Assembly: GCA_959347315.1 (NCBI GenBank)
Contig: OY365807.1
Location: 28,391,310-28,455,309 of the forward strand
DNA from: Bimastos eiseni
Taxonomy: Eukaryota; Annelida; Clitellata; Crassiclitellata; Lumbricidae
Length of the DNA: 64,000 bases
Reading direction: 5' to 3'
Both the position numbers and the translations under genes were made by a program. Within the stretch, counting starts at the first letter, position 1. Each line of letters starts with the position of its first letter. The notes under the pieces are model-generated. The model saw only the letters and a list, made by a program, of their open reading frames with translations, was not told where the DNA came from and did not search any database. Positions 47,201 through 58,800 of the stretch are shown one piece after another.

Positions 47201-50200
47201 AGTCAAGAACTATAAACAGAAACAAAATTCTTCAAATGAACATGAGATTGTACCAAATTATTGCCCAATGTATTTCGAAAGATAACAGGACATTTGTCTG
47301 GTTTCAAAGGTTGTCATAGTGCATGGTATAACTTACCTAAGTGTTATCAGACAAACGGCAGGCTCAAATAATACAGGAAAAAGAAAACAATGATTGCTCA
47401 GATTTCAAGTGAGCTATGTATAATTTGTATAATATAATGCAAAAAGTTAGTCTTTGAGCGATTCAGTCAGTGTAGGCCCTAGATTTCTATGCATCTAAAG
47501 ACGCAGTGAAAATAATGTTTGCCCTACCTTGTAGTCGCTGTTGGCTAGCTCGTAAGCTCTCTCGCCATCACCCCATTCCCAAACGTTATCCCACACTGTT
47601 GAGTAGATATTCTGACCCACGAACAAGGATCTGTTGATTGGGGCACCCTCGTGGTAGACACCGTCTTCCCAGGCGACCATGTCCACCCCGTGTCTCTCGC
47701 ATATCTCCGACGCCCTCGTCATGAAGTACCTGCTCAGGTCATCCCTCGACGCATTCAGCTGTTGACATAATGGAGACCCCATCCAGGCATTAACAGGGAC
47801 TTCATCTCCGCCCACGTGGTACAGGGTTAGTGGCTGGATATTGGCGTGCAATGACTTAACGGTAGCGATTACTGTATCGAGAAACTTGTAAGTCGACTCG
47901 ATGCAAGGATTGACTGCACCGTCAATGAAATTCTGAGCGGAAATATATTCGGATTTATCCTCTAAATCAGATAAAAGATACTCCGTGGCTGCAGTCACGT
48001 TTGTTGATATGTACTTTCTGTATCTTGCCAGCATGGCGTTGATAGCCGCGTGAGAATGGCCAGGCATATCGAACTCTGGTATAACGCGCACGTGTCTTTT
48101 GGCGGCGTATGCTAGGATGGACTTGTATTCGTTGACCGTGTAGTAACCTGTTCCAGAGGTGGATAGAGTGGGACCGGAACCAAGTTGTGGCATCAGGCAC
48201 TGGTCTCCTGTCGGATCGTGGCACCGTCGACCACCTATCTGAAAACAGCACATCACATTCGCTTGTTCTAAGTTGATTTTTGCGATGGACAATTTAAAGT
48301 ATTATTACTCGCTGTATTGTTGTCCGCTGAATGCTGCAACGGAGAGAAGGATACAATATGGATTTTGGGTTACTGATCATAACATCTTTTTCAATTTTTT
48401 TTATCATGATTCAGCCACCGTTTTTGAATTGCTCATCACTTTTGCAGTCTACATAATATAATTGCACAAAATTGAGCTGGATTGATATATAGAACTCTTG
48501 CTTAAACCGAATCTATAGACTCTAACGCCATGATACATGAAGAAATTGACTAGACATTAATGCTAAATACCTAAATTTATCTAAATCACCACCGGTATAA
48601 TTCCACTGTTTATGATATGGGGTCGCGATGTGTCAGCTAGACTATCAACAATTAACCAATATTATTATAATGCAGCACAGCGGTATTTTGCCTTATCCAC
48701 CATTAGCACCTCACCTGAATTGTTGGCTTAGATTCAATATAGCAACATACAATTCATTCAGCGTGTCTGCTAACTCTACGGAGACTACCTCACGTCACCT
48801 CAGTGTCTGTGATGTTAGGAGAGCACTTACCTGAGTAAGTTCTGGAATGTCCGGAATCTCCAGTCTCCAGCCCTCGTCATCTGTGAGGTGGAAATGGAGC
48901 TGATTCATCTTGTAGATGGTCATCGCGTCGATCAGTTGCCTGATGTCTTCCGCTGGATGGAAGTTCCGACCGACATCGATGTGCATTCCGCGATATTCGA
49001 ACCTCGGTCCATCTCGAACGACTCCACTGGGAACTTCATCGCTGTAGTCAGTCAGACTGAGCAGAGACTGGATGGCGTAGAACACTCCGGTCGACGTTCT
49101 TCCGGTCAAGGTCACGGCTTCGTTGTCGGGGTCAATCTCCAACTGGTAAGCCTCAGGGCCGTCGAGGAACTGGGTTCCGTTTGGGTTGGACACTTCTCCG
49201 ATTTGGAGGATGATTATGCGTGAGGAAGGAGAACTTCCGGGAGGAACTATCGTCAGCTCAAGGGCATCTGTGAAGAACAAAGATCGTTGGCTATATTCTA
49301 CAAGTTTGGGAGGGTAGAGAACAGTGTGCATTTGTTACTGACATTTGTGGCATATTTAATTTTAACTGGGCCTATATTCCAAAACCAAACATTGTTACAG
49401 TGAAAGTATTATATTGCATCAATTTATATTGCGCCATGTATGGCATTGGTCATTTAGTAACGCGCAAAGTGCTCAAACCGTCAGTTGAAAAGGCCTTGAG
49501 GACGGAGATGGATGCAGGAAGAAATCATTAAATATTTGTTATTAAATATTAACAAGTAACGATGAGGGTAAGGTATTCCACGGGGGGGGGGGGGCAAATG
49601 GTGGTAGGCTTAATAAATCTGTTTATGTGTTGTAGTGGTTCTAACTAGCAGATCAAAGAGAACATGCCAATTCAAGATGAGGAGAGAAATTTGATTCCTG
49701 AGATATTTCGGAACAATATCCAGTTTGTACTTAATGACCAGGACAAGAATTTGAACTGATATCGAGCTGGCGGAGGAAACCAGAAGAAGATTTGATTTAC
49801 CATAGACGAGGAGCTGTGGGACAATAACTACTGGTCAAGGAATCAATAATGGGGCAAGCAGCACCATAATATTTCTGCGCAAATGTTGAGCTCGTTATTG
49901 TGACGTAGCGCCTAATATGTGAGTAACGCATATCATAATTATGAAGGTTAACGGGGCATGGCACGGTGAGGTATTAGTAAGTAAATGGATATCTATGCAG
50001 TGATACACTTTTACCTGCTAGAAATTCTGCTTCGTTTGCTAATCCATCGTCAGGCTGCAGGATAACCCATCCACCGTAGCGAATATTTACAGTCCGTGCA
50101 TCATTGAGGATTGTTTCAACTGGAGTGGGCAAGATTCCAGTTCTCACGCCGTTTCCACCAAAATCTGGTACGTAGTTCTCTTCGTACCTTTGCGGAGCAG

Positions 50201-53200
50201 TGAGCGGATTGTAGAGATCATTCGTTGACCTCTTCCACTGGTTCGGCTGATCGAAGGGTGCCGTGAACCACATCGATTCCCTGGCGGTACTCAGGATGGT
50301 GCGTCCTTCGGTGCATTCGTCAGTAGCGATGTACCAATTAGGGAAGATATCGGTAAGAGCAACCATGGCACCAGATGCAACAAAGGACACGACCAGAGTC
50401 TGTCCAGGTCTAATGGTGACAAACGACGACGTCGGCCAAAGACGGAAAAGGTCTCCATTAATGTGAGCAACCTGGATAAGCAAATTGGAACAATAACGAT
50501 GTTGTGTTTTAGAATAAGCTTAAAGCAGACTTGCTTTCCAATCATAATTCGTTTTTTTTCCAAATTTGTGTACTGACCAACGGAACAGGCATTTCTGGAA
50601 CTTGTCATTTTTATAGCCCAAGGATGGTTGGAATGGTAACCTAATATGAATATACATGTAGCTATTTCAGGTAAGACAGTCAAGTAAAGGTAAAGTGCCC
50701 CAGTGTTTTACATCTATCCATTGTTCTGCACCCGCCTCCCACACTTACAGTTAGATATTTTGACTGAGTAACTGCAATTTTCTCAATTATCTCTGTATTT
50801 ATAGGACATTTGACACATAGCCCTATAGGTCTACTCAGGCACCTCTGGTTACTTGATTGTTTTTATTACACTTTCTCAAAATACTGTCTTTAGCGTCAGC
50901 TTTGTCAAATTATACCATCCTCTCATTAGTGTAGGGCTATAGGCTAATTGAGTATACGTGAGTCACTGAAGTTTGACCCACTAGTAGCCATATATTAGTA
51001 GAAATGGATTCAGGCATAAGATAAACACATGAATTCCATGATGAAAGGTGGAAATAGTACTGCATCGAAATTTCCTTCGAAAAAATTTATGCGGGTCACC
51101 TTGAAACCGGACATCGGAAGTTCTGTTCCGTTTTCTGACCCTCCAGGAGTCCCGTGAATTCCGCGCATATGGAACAAGTAGATTGACCACCGGACAGGTC
51201 CACTTTCGATGTCCTGTTGTCCGGTGTTGGTCAGGTTGATCTGACATTTGTTCCCTTGATTCGCTAAGCCAAAGTTCCTCACCACTTCATAGCGAACGTC
51301 CAGGTAAGTAGCCAGGTAATCAAGCGTATCGACATCAGCCGGAAGACATTCGCTCCACACTGAAAATATATGAGATCGTCTAATAATATATAGTGTCATC
51401 AGACATTCAGGACTTACAGATTACAAAATTACAAGCGTATTATTAGTTTTACTATTTTACTGTTTTATTATTATTACAAGCGTAATTACAAGCAGATTAC
51501 AGGTAAATACAATTAAGAACAACAACGTTGGTGCTGTCTTTAAGTGGAACTATGTCAATATTACTGCGATATGACACTGTCTTCTTACTGCAAACCGTGT
51601 GATATCTCCCTTATGGGCCTTGCATTTGATAACTCCATTTATTTTCTGCCTTTGTGGGGCAACTTAAAAAATATATATACATATATATATTATATATATA
51701 TATAGATAGACAGATATATAGATGGATGGATGGATGGATGGATGGATGGATGGATGGATGGATGGATGGATGGATGGATGGATGGATGGATGGATGGATG
51801 GATGGATGGATGGATGGATGGATGGATGGATGGATGGATGGATGGATGGATGGATTGTGTTTATGTACACAATGTACATTCGTCCATTTATTGTAACGAA
51901 GCAGGATAAATACGGTAGGTGAACTAAGACATGTCGTCGGAGTGGTTGCTTATGGTCGAGCTAGTTAGTACTTAAATCTAATAGTAAATGTGTACTTCCA
52001 ATCAAAGTCAGTTTCAATTTGGAGCTGGGTTTATTATTGGGACAGACCATGCGAGCGAAACATGCTCAGCAATCTGTGAAATATAATAACCTTATATTTG
52101 ATATGCACACCAATGGCGTTATCTAAAAAGAAAATGAATTCAGATCTGCGGTTTAGAACTTCACCAAATTACCATTTAAGGGTTGGAAGAAACGCGTAAT
52201 GAGCCCTTAGTGGTATGTTCTAGTTCTTTGTGGCGAGAATGACATCACTTCTGAAGTTTCTGGATAAGGACGTAGGGGCGGACAGGGTTCTACAGTGTTA
52301 TAATGTAATCGAACATATACATAGCGCTTCTTCAAGATATCTACTCAGAAGCGCACTCTGTGCTGGCATAAATTAATGTCCTTATAATCGAAATAATAAC
52401 GCAGTTAGCAAAACTCTTCATAGCAGGCTGAGAAGAGACCCAAACGTTGGACCAACCAACGGATTATCGTCGAAAGCTGACAGATGGCATGGATGTTGAG
52501 AGTCTCTAGGCCAAGTAGAGTCGATAGGGTAAAGCGACGGCTGTCGACAGCACTCGCAGACACAGTGACGATGTCAACGAGTAGTCCCTTACTGGTGGAA
52601 GATGACGCGCGTTCGGGTATTCTTCGAGTTGCAAGGAGCACGTAAAAAAGGCATTCGTCGTATGTTGGTCGGTAGACGAACATACGACAACATAGACCAA
52701 CATGCTTTTGGCTAATGGCTATCGGTCGAGGTCACTCCAATGTCCGCAATAGCTTCCCTCCACCGAAACGAAAAACCTCGGCTACATGGGCGTAACCTAC
52801 ACGGTCCGCGTGGCTGAGACTCGACCGTATGCATCTGGAGGATGGTCGATGCAGTCACATGGCCTAGGCAACTTGCGAATAAAATGCCTCTTAAACGCAC
52901 AAAATTTTTGGCAAAGCCGACGTAGACGACTAAAGTAAGTCCGGTACGCAAACCTAGTACAAGAGAAATCCAACATATTCGAGGTTAATGAACAAATTCT
53001 GCATATACATGAAAAAATTTGTCAAAATGACGCAGCAGATGTGATCAATCGATCAACATGGCCTACAATATGCGCAGAAGTCAGACTATAATGGTAGGCC
53101 TATGTTTTGTTTGCGCCACTGTATTCGTGGTGTGTTTCCTTCTCATGCGGCTTTGCATGCAATTCTTTGACAATTGATAAAGATTGCTACATGTATATAA

Positions 53201-53554
53201 TAAAATTTGGACTTACACTGGAAAGATTTTCAACAATCTCTGAGGATTTCACAGACAGGTCTTCATGGCCTCAAAAGCGACAGATATTTTAATATTCTGT
53301 TTGGTAGCCTATGTTCGAAATTGCTTTGATTAGCCCGAACCTTAGACAGAGAGGAACCTGACTCTAAGGTAGCATCAAGTTAAGCGGGAATATATGCTAC
53401 CAAATTCGCTGACAAATGAGCAGGATCGAGGTCGTACGGTCGCCATAGAAGACGTGTACATTTAATCCCTATGATTATTTTACTATGAATACGTACCTGA
53501 GGCAGGGTAGGAAATGAGACAAAAACTAAAGACCAATGAGAAGATTGACGCCAT
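43913..53554 (-). CDS. Beta-N-acetylhexosaminidase, chitobiase-type GH20, copy B (9 exons, whole gene)
   Basis: Nine exons join in frame to 890 aa. Coding segments are 53497-53554, 51100-51359, 50015-50471, 48831-49267, 47528-48238, 46920-47163, 46447-46699, 45594-45755 and 43913-44003. Every exon has the same length as in copy A except exon 2 (260 against 263 bp), and all phases agree. Domains are as in copy A: signal peptide, CHB_HEX, GH20b, GH20, CHB_HEX_C. R351, catalytic D549-E550 and the pocket motif WSE (E731) are all intact, so B looks the more canonical enzyme. The introns are unrelated in length and mostly in sequence to those of A (for example intron 1 is 2137 against 852 bp). Multiple introns and animal splice sites exclude bacterial contamination, even though the architecture is best known from gammaproteobacterial chitobiases. 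Confidence 0.93.
44210..44293. repeat. (AAT)n microsatellite downstream of copy B exon 9 acceptor
   Basis: TAA/ATA trinucleotide repeat in intron 8 of copy B. Confidence 0.95.
45594..45755 (-). CDS. Copy B exon 8: C-terminal domain
   Basis: Acceptor TTTTCAG|AATCG, donor GTATT|GTAAGT, 162 bp. It encodes [20 protein letters not shown] through [11 protein letters not shown]. Confidence 0.87.
46447..46699 (-). CDS. Copy B exon 7: end of barrel with canonical WSE
   Basis: Acceptor AATTTAG|GAATCC, donor GCTAA|GTGGGT, 253 bp. It encodes [13 protein letters not shown] and then [17 protein letters not shown]. Confidence 0.9.
46920..47163 (-). CDS. Copy B exon 6: ATHFYFDH segment
   Basis: Acceptor TTTCCAG|GTCATC, donor ATTATTG|GTAACA, 244 bp. 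Copy B reads [18 protein letters not shown] where A reads ATHLYFDH. Otherwise it has the same segment order. Confidence 0.9.
47528..48238 (-). CDS. Copy B exon 5: catalytic core of GH20
   Basis: Acceptor GTTTTCAG|ATAGGT, donor TACAAG|GTAGGG, 711 bp. It carries VGGDEVP and VWDNVWEWG. Confidence 0.95.
48831..49267 (-). CDS. Copy B exon 4: GH20b and start of catalytic barrel
   Basis: Acceptor TTCACAG|ATGCCC, donor TACTCAG|GTAAGT, 437 bp. Nearly base-for-base the same as copy A exon 4; the few differences cluster at the two exon ends. Confidence 0.95.
50015..50471 (-). CDS. Copy B exon 3: CHB_HEX and start of GH20b
   Basis: Acceptor ATCCAG|GTTGC, donor CTAGCAG|GTAAAA, 457 bp. It encodes [12 protein letters not shown] through ANEAEFLA. 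Confidence 0.92.
51100..51359 (-). CDS. Copy B exon 2: CHB_HEX, first half
   Basis: Acceptor TTTTCAG|TGTGGAG, donor TTCAAG|GTGACC, 260 bp. It encodes [11 protein letters not shown] through MSGFK. Differs from A around [11 protein letters not shown] and the loop [15 protein letters not shown]. Confidence 0.92.
51695..51853. repeat. Perfect (GGAT)n microsatellite in copy B intron 1
   Basis: From about 51721 the tetranucleotide is uninterrupted for about 133 bp (33 copies), preceded by a TA/GATA tract. The ORFs (MDGWMDGW and HPSIHPSI) are artefacts. Confidence 0.97.
53497..53554 (-). CDS. Copy B exon 1: start codon and signal peptide
   Basis: The ATG at 53554 opens [19 protein letters not shown]. 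The donor is TCAG|GTACGTAT. Length and phase are identical to copy A exon 1. Confidence 0.92.
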
Positions 53555-53642
53555 TAAATCTACTTGCACCGATGATCACAAAACAAGTGACGATGTTCCC
53601 AGCGCCTTGAAACCTTTGTATTAATCTCTTCAATCGACGAGA

Positions 53643-53672
53643 TATATAGTGATCCTTTTCAATCGCCTGATA
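53643..53672 (-). promoter_or_regulatory. Candidate TATA box with upstream TATCAGGCG, copy B
   Basis: TATATA (53643-53648) lies about 90 bp upstream of the ATG. TATCAGGCG (53664-53672) lies 15 bp further upstream, as in copy A. Confidence 0.5.
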
Positions 53673-53679
53673 TTCAAGG

Positions 53680-55723
53680 GATATCTCTAGACTGCTGCAT
53701 ACAAAAACGTGTCGTTGAGAAACAGTTGACTAAGACTTAATATGTCAACAACTTCATCGAACTTTGGTGTTCACTATACAGAGTATGTTCTATGCGTTTC
53801 AAGATCCATAAAATTTGAGACCTGTGAACCAATACATTGAAGTCCACGAGGTATTTTTGGTAGCAGGAGACCAATTATAATCAGACGATCTTTGCTCCTA
53901 CTCGCACATACATGTATGTAATCTTTCTATCTCAACAGGTGACGATAATCAATCGCTTCTGTTGATATTGTTGTGTCTGAACTTCAGTCGAAGGTCCTTC
54001 AAACAGCAGGCTCTGCCTCTAAATGCTTTCGATATAATTATTATAAAAGGATGAGGTAAAAGAATGAGCAACAACGACTATCTTGCCTTAAAATTGTACT
54101 CATAAAGTAATCCTATTAAGTTGGATTAATAGTTTTGGTCTCCATAACGTATATTTTTACCCAAGCGCTCTTTGCCATGGATCTGATGGAAGAAAATTAT
54201 GATGAAAGTGTTTATGTAAATGACTTTACGCCTACTGTTGATTGTGTAAATAGTTTTGTTTCATTGTCACGGTCTATACGCATACACATATAGGAATAAT
54301 TACATTGTTATTCTGGAAGGCTATTACGCGCAGCTAAGCTGAAATCCAAGTTAAGCTGACTCCTGGGCAATCAACCGGATGTCATGGACCACCTCGCTCA
54401 TATTGCCTCCAACTGTCACAGATTACACAAGAATGCTGGTCATGATTACGATTTCAGCTTGAACAGAATCGACCGTATTGATTTGTGATGCATAATTCCA
54501 GCGGACCAATCGGATAACCCAGTTGATTTCCTTCTTCTTATCGAAGAATATCGAATTCACATCTGTGATATTGGCTTGCAAGAATGTGCGGCATTGGCCA
54601 AACGGCAAGGCTTCGGACTACATAATTATAGCCGCTGCCAGGAGAGAGTCAATATGCAGAGTATTTGAAGCATTAACAAAAAAGTATTACCATAATTCCA
54701 ACCGCCGGTACCGACGTGATAATCAGACTAACATTGAGCGTTATCATCATTGTCATTGTTATTATTGTGATCGCTATTGCTATTATGTTTCCAGAGTGAA
54801 AGGCCAATCGCGAAGTTAGTGATAGACTTTAGAAGCGCAGTGAAAATTGTGTAGCAACTAGAGCAAGTGGTTGTATAAGAAGTGTTGACGTATACAAGGA
54901 AAAAACAAAGAAGACGATACTGTAAGTGCGAAGAAAAGAATGAGTTAAGAAGACGAAGAAAATGAGAAGAAGATAAATTTGATAATACTGGTGGATTGTA
55001 GATCATCTAAAAATCAACCAAAGAATAAGTTGTATACAATGGATTCAAGTACAATGTCCTCACTATAATGAACATGCCATTCGCCAAGTTTCAATTGTAA
55101 ACTAATAAACGTTGAAAAACATGCATCGAGACAACATCGATCGTTGCTAAATAGAAACGACGAAAAACTACAACATTAGAAAGTACTAATGATAAATAGG
55201 CTAAGAGTCGACTGACTGATAGTTCACGATTGCATTTTATTCAATTAGAAAAGTATGTTAATCACTACATTTCATGTTGAAAACAATAGATTCTACCTGT
55301 GCTTAATTGTGCTACATTGTATTCAATGATACACTGTATCCTACGTATATATATAGAAGTCTTGCTCGATGGTATCGTATAACAGGGTAGCAGAGACATA
55401 TTGTCAAGAGCTTCTTAAAGGACTCGAATAATGTAGCAATGTATTCGAACACTTTGTTGATAAGGGGTTTCCTACAATTTCTCTGGATGAGACCCTGTTC
55501 AATAGCAGTCGTCAATAAAGACCACGGGTAAACCGCAGCCTGTACTGTGGTAATTACTGTCCACTGTCTGCAGATGACATTGTATGCCAGGCCTCGCGCT
55601 GACGCCCATGTAGTTATGACCCGTTCGCGTGATCATTATAATCGCTAGATGGCTACCGATAGGATTTTAAAAAGAAGTAGTCAGATAAGATCGCTGGAGT
55701 GACAGAATGTACATCCGTTATAA
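53680..55723. other. Intergenic stretch between copy B and the VWC gene
   Basis: AT-rich, with no recognisable gene. It includes the expected 3' UTR of the VWC gene at its right end. A possible AATAAA lies on the minus strand near 55238, about 480 nt past the stop. Confidence 0.5.
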
Positions 55724-55878
55724 TCAGCATGGTCTTGCTGTACAGATGGCGTGAGTTCCGCCTGCCTTGCGCCAATGAGGCAAGCTGTCGATTGCTGGAC
55801 ACTGACATTGTTTACACCGGCCGACTTTGACGACTGCACCTGCCTTGATGGTCCTTTTGCCCATCCAGCAGTTGTTGC
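55724..55878 (-). CDS. VWC2L: VWC gene exon 2: shortened third VWC module
   Basis: Acceptor TTATTACAG|GCAAC, 155 bp. It completes a Gly codon, then reads NNCWMGKRTIKAGAVVKVG, CKQCQC and ends ICTARPC with TGA at 55724-55726. Confidence 0.85.
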
Positions 55879-58800
55879 CTGTAATAAAGAAAACAATGCT
55901 TGCACTGTGACTTAGATGATAATCAAGGACTTTAATGTAATGTAACAAGTAATAATATACCAATAGCGCTTCTCAAACTCCTCTCAATTTAAAAGGGTCT
56001 CACTTGTATATATATGGGTCATCTTACTTACCAAAACAAGTGTGACTTCAGATACCTAAAAGATGTTTTTAGCTGAGTCAATTGAGAAACAGTGCATGCA
56101 TTGGAAGAAAGATTGCTCCAATGCACAAGAAATTCCAATGAGCTTGCATCGATGTGCGAAAGAGAGGAACCAAAAATTATTAGCAATTGATCTAATTGTT
56201 TATAATATCATCCGTGTCCAGTTCTGATCTCTTATAAGTGATGGTATTATAGCATAACTTGTTCTGACCCTCTGGGGCAACTCATCAGTTATCGCTGCAT
56301 TGAATTTTCGTTCAGGAAATGGCAGTTGCTCGACAACGAATTCGTGCAGAAGGAAAGTTGGAAGGGGGTCAGATGCATTAGCTTTGGACCTACAAGAGGA
56401 TAGGACCTGTGATTTCAACTCGGTTTCGGTCTCCATATTAAATTTTAACCGATCCCTCAGGCATTGGACTGTCAAAGTGCGTCAAAGGGAGGAGCTGAAC
56501 CTTTGCTTGGTCTGATGAACCTGGCCTCAGACACCTGCTTGGCCATGTGGTGCAGGCACATGCATTCCTTCTCCTGGAACGATGATCTACGTGCCAAGAT
56601 TTTACGAGAGATTGTTCAAAAGCCGATGATTCTATTATGATGTTTAGGAATGCTTTCTACAGAACAATATGTCAACAATAGAATCAACAGAAATCCAGGC
56701 ATTAAAAAAATTTAAACGGTTGGTTTAAACACAACCAAACTGGATTAGATCTGAATTGATATAGCGCCGTCCATTGAAACTCTTCAGAGGTATTTCTAGT
56801 CTGATAACAGTAACAATGAGCTTTGGCCGATGATAAGACGAGTTGCCAACGAATGAACTGATGGGACCAATAAAGTAGGTTAATTAAGATAGAACCACTA
56901 AGATACGACTATTAAGATGCTTAGGCTTCTGAAACTCACAGGTCATTGCAACACACTTCATTAATGCCTCGTATTTCAGATTCATGAGTAGTAAGTATTC
57001 AAACAAATAATACAACAATTCAATCAACTAGCGATTGTAGCAAAGTAACCGGGCTGCCAGCCTATTAATTAATTAATCACTGATCAATCAGTTCAGCAAT
57101 CAAGACGTTCAATTTTAAAAAAATCACAATTCGTTTAAGTAGGCCAAAGTATGTTTGCATTCTTACACATTGATTTTAAGTCAGCGCCCAGAGGTGCCCT
57201 TTAATCAGGATTGCTGCCATTAATCGCACAGACCTATTCACAACGACAACCCTGATTTATTTGTCCGTAAATCACCTTGAGTATGAATAACATTTCAACC
57301 CATGCACGTCAATCAATGTAAGCATAATATATTATTCATAGAATGAGCCCTGAGACTGGAATCAGATAACGGACTCCAGCATCGTTTATCAGCGATGACA
57401 ACTTGACTGATTTTCAGCTTATAGATAACTGCAGTGTAACGAAACGCATTGTGTGTATAGTTGAACTACCAAAGCACTGTTCCACTCGAGGATACCAGGG
57501 ACTATACAGTCAAAAGAAACTGCAGATAATTTATGTCTAGGTCTTCTTCGAGTTTCGGAATACTTCGAACCAGCCACACTTGTCTTGCAAAGCGGTGGCC
57601 GTCGTTTCTCTTGTGCCATTTAATTCAAATCAAAACCCTCACAGTGTGATATGCAAATTATGCACGCACGTGCTATAGTGCCTTGTAAGAATTTCACACG
57701 CTGCTTATAACTTTAAACTTGTTAAGAGACTCGCAAATGCCGTAAGAACCTGACAAGAGCTTTAATTATAAAAATAGAACCTGCTAATTAATTATGAAGC
57801 AATTAAACGTTCCAATTATACTCCTCATCCTCAGTTCGGTTGAATTCTTAATCATGATGATGACATACGACTAATAAGCCTATGTGATCGACCTCTATAG
57901 GCCTACGTAGAGAAGAGCGTAGGACCAAGGACTGCTAAGCGAAGTGTTTGCTGTGTAACAAACTTAAATGCGTCTGGCATGAAACACCACCGGACAAATT
58001 TTGTACACTTGACTTCGAGTTCAACTGCGATTACACAGAAGTCCATGAGATCCTCTTAATGTCGAATACGTTGGCAAACAACAGGTACTTTAGAGGTACT
58101 CAACACTATCGTCTGGTCCGCTAGAGGCAAACGATGGTCGGCAGTCGATACGACGAAGGGAGAGACGGAGGAATAGAGGGACGGAGACACGGAGGGAGGG
58201 AGGGATGGAGGAAGGATGGAAGGAAGGACGAAAGAATGTAGAGTTTGGCGTGTGGCTGCTGTTGGCCCAACACTCAGCGCGTGCACTGCATGCAGTAGTA
58301 GGCCAAAGGCGCTTTCAGATAATCATATAGGGCTCCATAGTTCAGCCATGAACCCCAGGGTTAGAAGTATTCTGTGACAATAATGGACTTAAAGGGACCG
58401 GATGGACGTACGCCTCTAAACCCTATAACAGACTGACGCCATCTTGTTTGTCTGGTTACGTTTTAGGCTAGACTATTTCTTCGCAAAGCTCCTCTTTTAC
58501 TAAACGGCCTTATGGCTGGGTACATGTAGGCCTACTACATGATCAACAGCAGAAAAACAGATGATCAAGCCATATTTGGACTTCCCTACCTTGTCCTCTC
58601 CACATCTGTTCTCAATCTTGAGGTCGTTCTTGATCGGGAATTTACATTCTCTGAACGCCCGAATATTTTACGCTGTTCCTGCATGTTTCCAATGGTGGAA
58701 ATTGTGGGTTATTTCCAGTTCACTTTCACCCAATGCTGTGCTTACTCTAGTTGATGCGTTTGTTTGCATGGGTGGACTGATTGATGCACTGACATCTATA

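Noticed and set aside
51654..51922. MDGWMDGW / HPSIHPSI ORFs
   Set aside because: Translations of the perfect (GGAT)n tract.
31146..53554. Bacterial contamination as source of the chitobiase-like genes
   Set aside because: Nine exons per gene with phase-consistent GT-AG introns full of animal-type repeats.
56200..56475. 91-aa minus ORF with ELKSQVLSSCRSKANASDPL
   Set aside because: Faintly retroelement gag-like, but I cannot support any family, and it lies inside the VWC intron.
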